Part shown: positions 62,723 to 64,000 of the stretch, piece after piece
Numbering within the stretch: position 1 is the stretch's first letter
How the letters are laid out: each line of letters starts with the position of its first letter
NCBI GenBank assembly: GCA_022661535.1
Contig: JAKULF010000001.1
Span: 2,604,001 to 2,668,000, forward strand
Origin: Eutypa lata
Taxonomy: Eukaryota > Ascomycota > Sordariomycetes > Xylariales > Diatrypaceae
Length of the DNA: 64,000 nucleotides
Direction of reading: 5' to 3'
The notes under the pieces: model-generated
Database searches by the model: none
Seen by the model: only the letters and a program-made list of their open reading frames with translations
Told to the model about the DNA's origin: nothing
Translations under genes and position numbers: made by a program

Positions 62723-63230
62723 ATGTGCAGAGGGGTCATCAACCCCGACGGCCGCACCGTCCCTGGAAGCTCGAATCCTGCTCACGGTCAACAGTGGCGC
62801 ACCGCAGTTAACCCGGCCTTCTTCGAGGTCTACATCGTCGCGGGCAGTGCCGCGACCAGCTTCACTGCCGACTGCACTGCTAGGAGTAAGTGTACGGACC
62901 GACTAACAAACTAAATCTGCTGTCGTTCTATGCCCTCCCTACACATGTAGACAATTACCCCTCATGAAAGACCCTTCGTCTGCTCCCTTACCCTCTATTG
63001 TCACATTGATCCTACACAACTTTGTTGTTAATGGTTTTTAACTATTTCCTCGTAAAACAGAGAACTGGGCCATCGGCTTCAGCGGCTCTATACAGGGCGA
63101 CAATAACGACGGGCCCGCAGTGAGCTTTATTCCGGAGCTAAGCGTTCAAGATAAGAGGGATATCTGTAACAAACAACTGGCGATTGTAAAAAGGCACAGA
63201 AGAGGGACAATATGTGATTTAAAGAGATAA
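62723..63230 (+). CDS. Unrecognised short protein or gene fragment (110 aa, 2 exons)
   Basis: Exons 62,723-62,885 and 63,061-63,230 join through a 175-nt GT-AG intron (donor GTAAGT, acceptor CGTAAAACAG) in phase. The middle is convincing protein: V-I-N-P-D-G-R, Q-Q-W-R-T-A-V-N-P-A-F-F-E-V-Y-I-V, T-S-F-T-A-D-C-T-A-R, then N-W-A-I-G-F-S-G-S-I-Q-G-D-N-N-D-G-P-A-V-S-F. It looks like beta-rich extracellular or enzyme-domain sequence. The last ~30 residues are Lys/Arg-rich and less convincing, and the N-terminus lacks a signal peptide. An acceptor-like GTGCAG at 62,725-62,730 suggests that a lost or unseen upstream exon may exist. Either a small gene or the remnant of a longer one; no family recognised. 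Confidence 0.4.
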
Positions 63231-64000
63231 AGTAAGGATTATTGAGCCAATGATATACTTGCGTTTGCCTTAAGGGCTGTATGTAACCGGCTTTCTTAGC
63301 CTCCCTTCTAAGCAAACAAAATTGATACCATAAAACATCATTCAGCTTCATCAACCGTGATCATTCCTCGTATATAATGCAAGTTGCCTTCATGATGCAT
63401 AAATGGAGCTCGCCTCCCAACGCCTGTAAGATGCGAATCTGCTCTTCATTCCGGGGTATCTCCTGGTATCAAAATCCGATTTATCATCGCGTCATGAACA
63501 GGCAAAAAAATAGAACCTGGAGGAGATATGTGCCATAAAAACGAGAACGCCAGTAATTCCAGTATAAAACCAATCGTTCCCTCCGAGTTGACCCAACCTT
63601 TTCTCCCCTGGCAAGGTAGATTCGATAGGTCATGGTCGAATCAGGTTGTTTAAATCGTGGTTCCGAGATCAGCTCAATATACTAGACGGCAACCAGAGCC
63701 TGATCAAGACATCGTATAAACGACGGGCGTCTTTCATCCGTGTGATAGCTTTCATCCATGGTGACAGTATATAAGATGTTTATAGCAGTTGATATCGAAA
63801 GTGGAAATGAAAATGAAAATGCCGATGAGTGCTAGTTAGGAATGCAACAAACGTAACGCCATTGATGCCCTTATCCCACTAACAGCGTGAAAGACAAATA
63901 AAAGTGAAAGCGAAAGAGTAAAATGGAATGAATGTATGTGGGAAGTAATCCTTGGCATATGTGAATGATCCTAGGCCAGGATAGATATTGTGACTGTCAT
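63231..64000. other. Terminal intergenic stretch
   Basis: No gene seen. The minus frame at 63,127-63,354 overlaps the preceding fragment antisense and has no recognisable motif. Purine-rich GAAAATGAAAATG and AAAGTGAAAGCGAAAG stretches occur near 63,800-63,920. Confidence 0.45.

Noticed and set aside
1..64000. CRISPR arrays, bacterial operons, riboswitches or rRNA genes
   Set aside because: None seen; the repeats are LTRs, dispersed repeats and microsatellites, and the genes have spliceosomal introns.
40000..64000. Secondary-metabolite gene cluster
   Set aside because: One SDR and one glycosyltransferase are present, but there is no synthase, no cytochrome P450 and no transporter; the neighbours are housekeeping or unrelated.

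Overview
The window looks like chromosomal DNA of a filamentous ascomycete (Pezizomycotina). The evidence is short GT-AG introns with CTAAC/CTGAC branch sites, a BYS1-family secreted protein, a fungal rhodopsin-domain membrane protein, a Clr5-ankyrin protein, a GT25 glycosyltransferase and LTR retrotransposons decayed in the manner of repeat-induced point mutation (RIP). Eurotiomycetes is my best guess from gene content; that is inference.

Left part, 1 to about 39,690: one continuous, extremely A/T-rich block without intact genes. Most surviving C and G sit in CpG. It holds a complete copia element (584-7794, two 215-bp LTRs, 5-bp target duplication) inserted into a second copy of the same family (1-583 plus 7800 to about 11,757). 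It also holds a minus-strand gypsy element (about 23,058-33,957, two 172-bp LTRs) and further decayed repeats that I could not classify. Translated relics show integrase, reverse transcriptase and RNase H motifs whose key Cys, His, Asp and Gly codons have changed as expected from C-to-T and G-to-A mutation. The block ends abruptly near 39,690-39,710 and may be a pericentromeric, centromeric or other heterochromatic domain.

Right part, about 39,700-64,000: ordinary composition with spaced single genes. In order: a doubtful small membrane-protein gene (39,913-40,192, -); a large Clr5-ankyrin gene (41,297-45,485, +) whose frame breaks at a run of eight T; a BYS1-like secreted protein (46,353-46,997, +) with a 13-nt exon; a gene-poor stretch of about 5.3 kb; a rhodopsin-domain membrane protein (52,347-54,226, +, ten exons); an intron-containing tRNA-Thr(AGU) (54,916-55,022, -); a short-chain dehydrogenase (56,072-57,095, -); the splicing factor YJU2/CWC16 (58,110-59,342, -); a GT25 glycosyltransferase (60,888-62,356, +); and an unrecognised short gene or fragment (62,723-63,230, +). 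The genes do not form an obvious pathway or cluster.

The most interesting signal is in YJU2. Its fourth intron cannot be removed as one canonical GT-AG intron without breaking the frame. It resolves as a spliceosomal twin intron: an internal 55-nt intron lies between the first G and the T of an external intron, and removing it creates a perfect GTATGT donor. A gene for a splicing factor would thus need two consecutive splicing reactions at one site.
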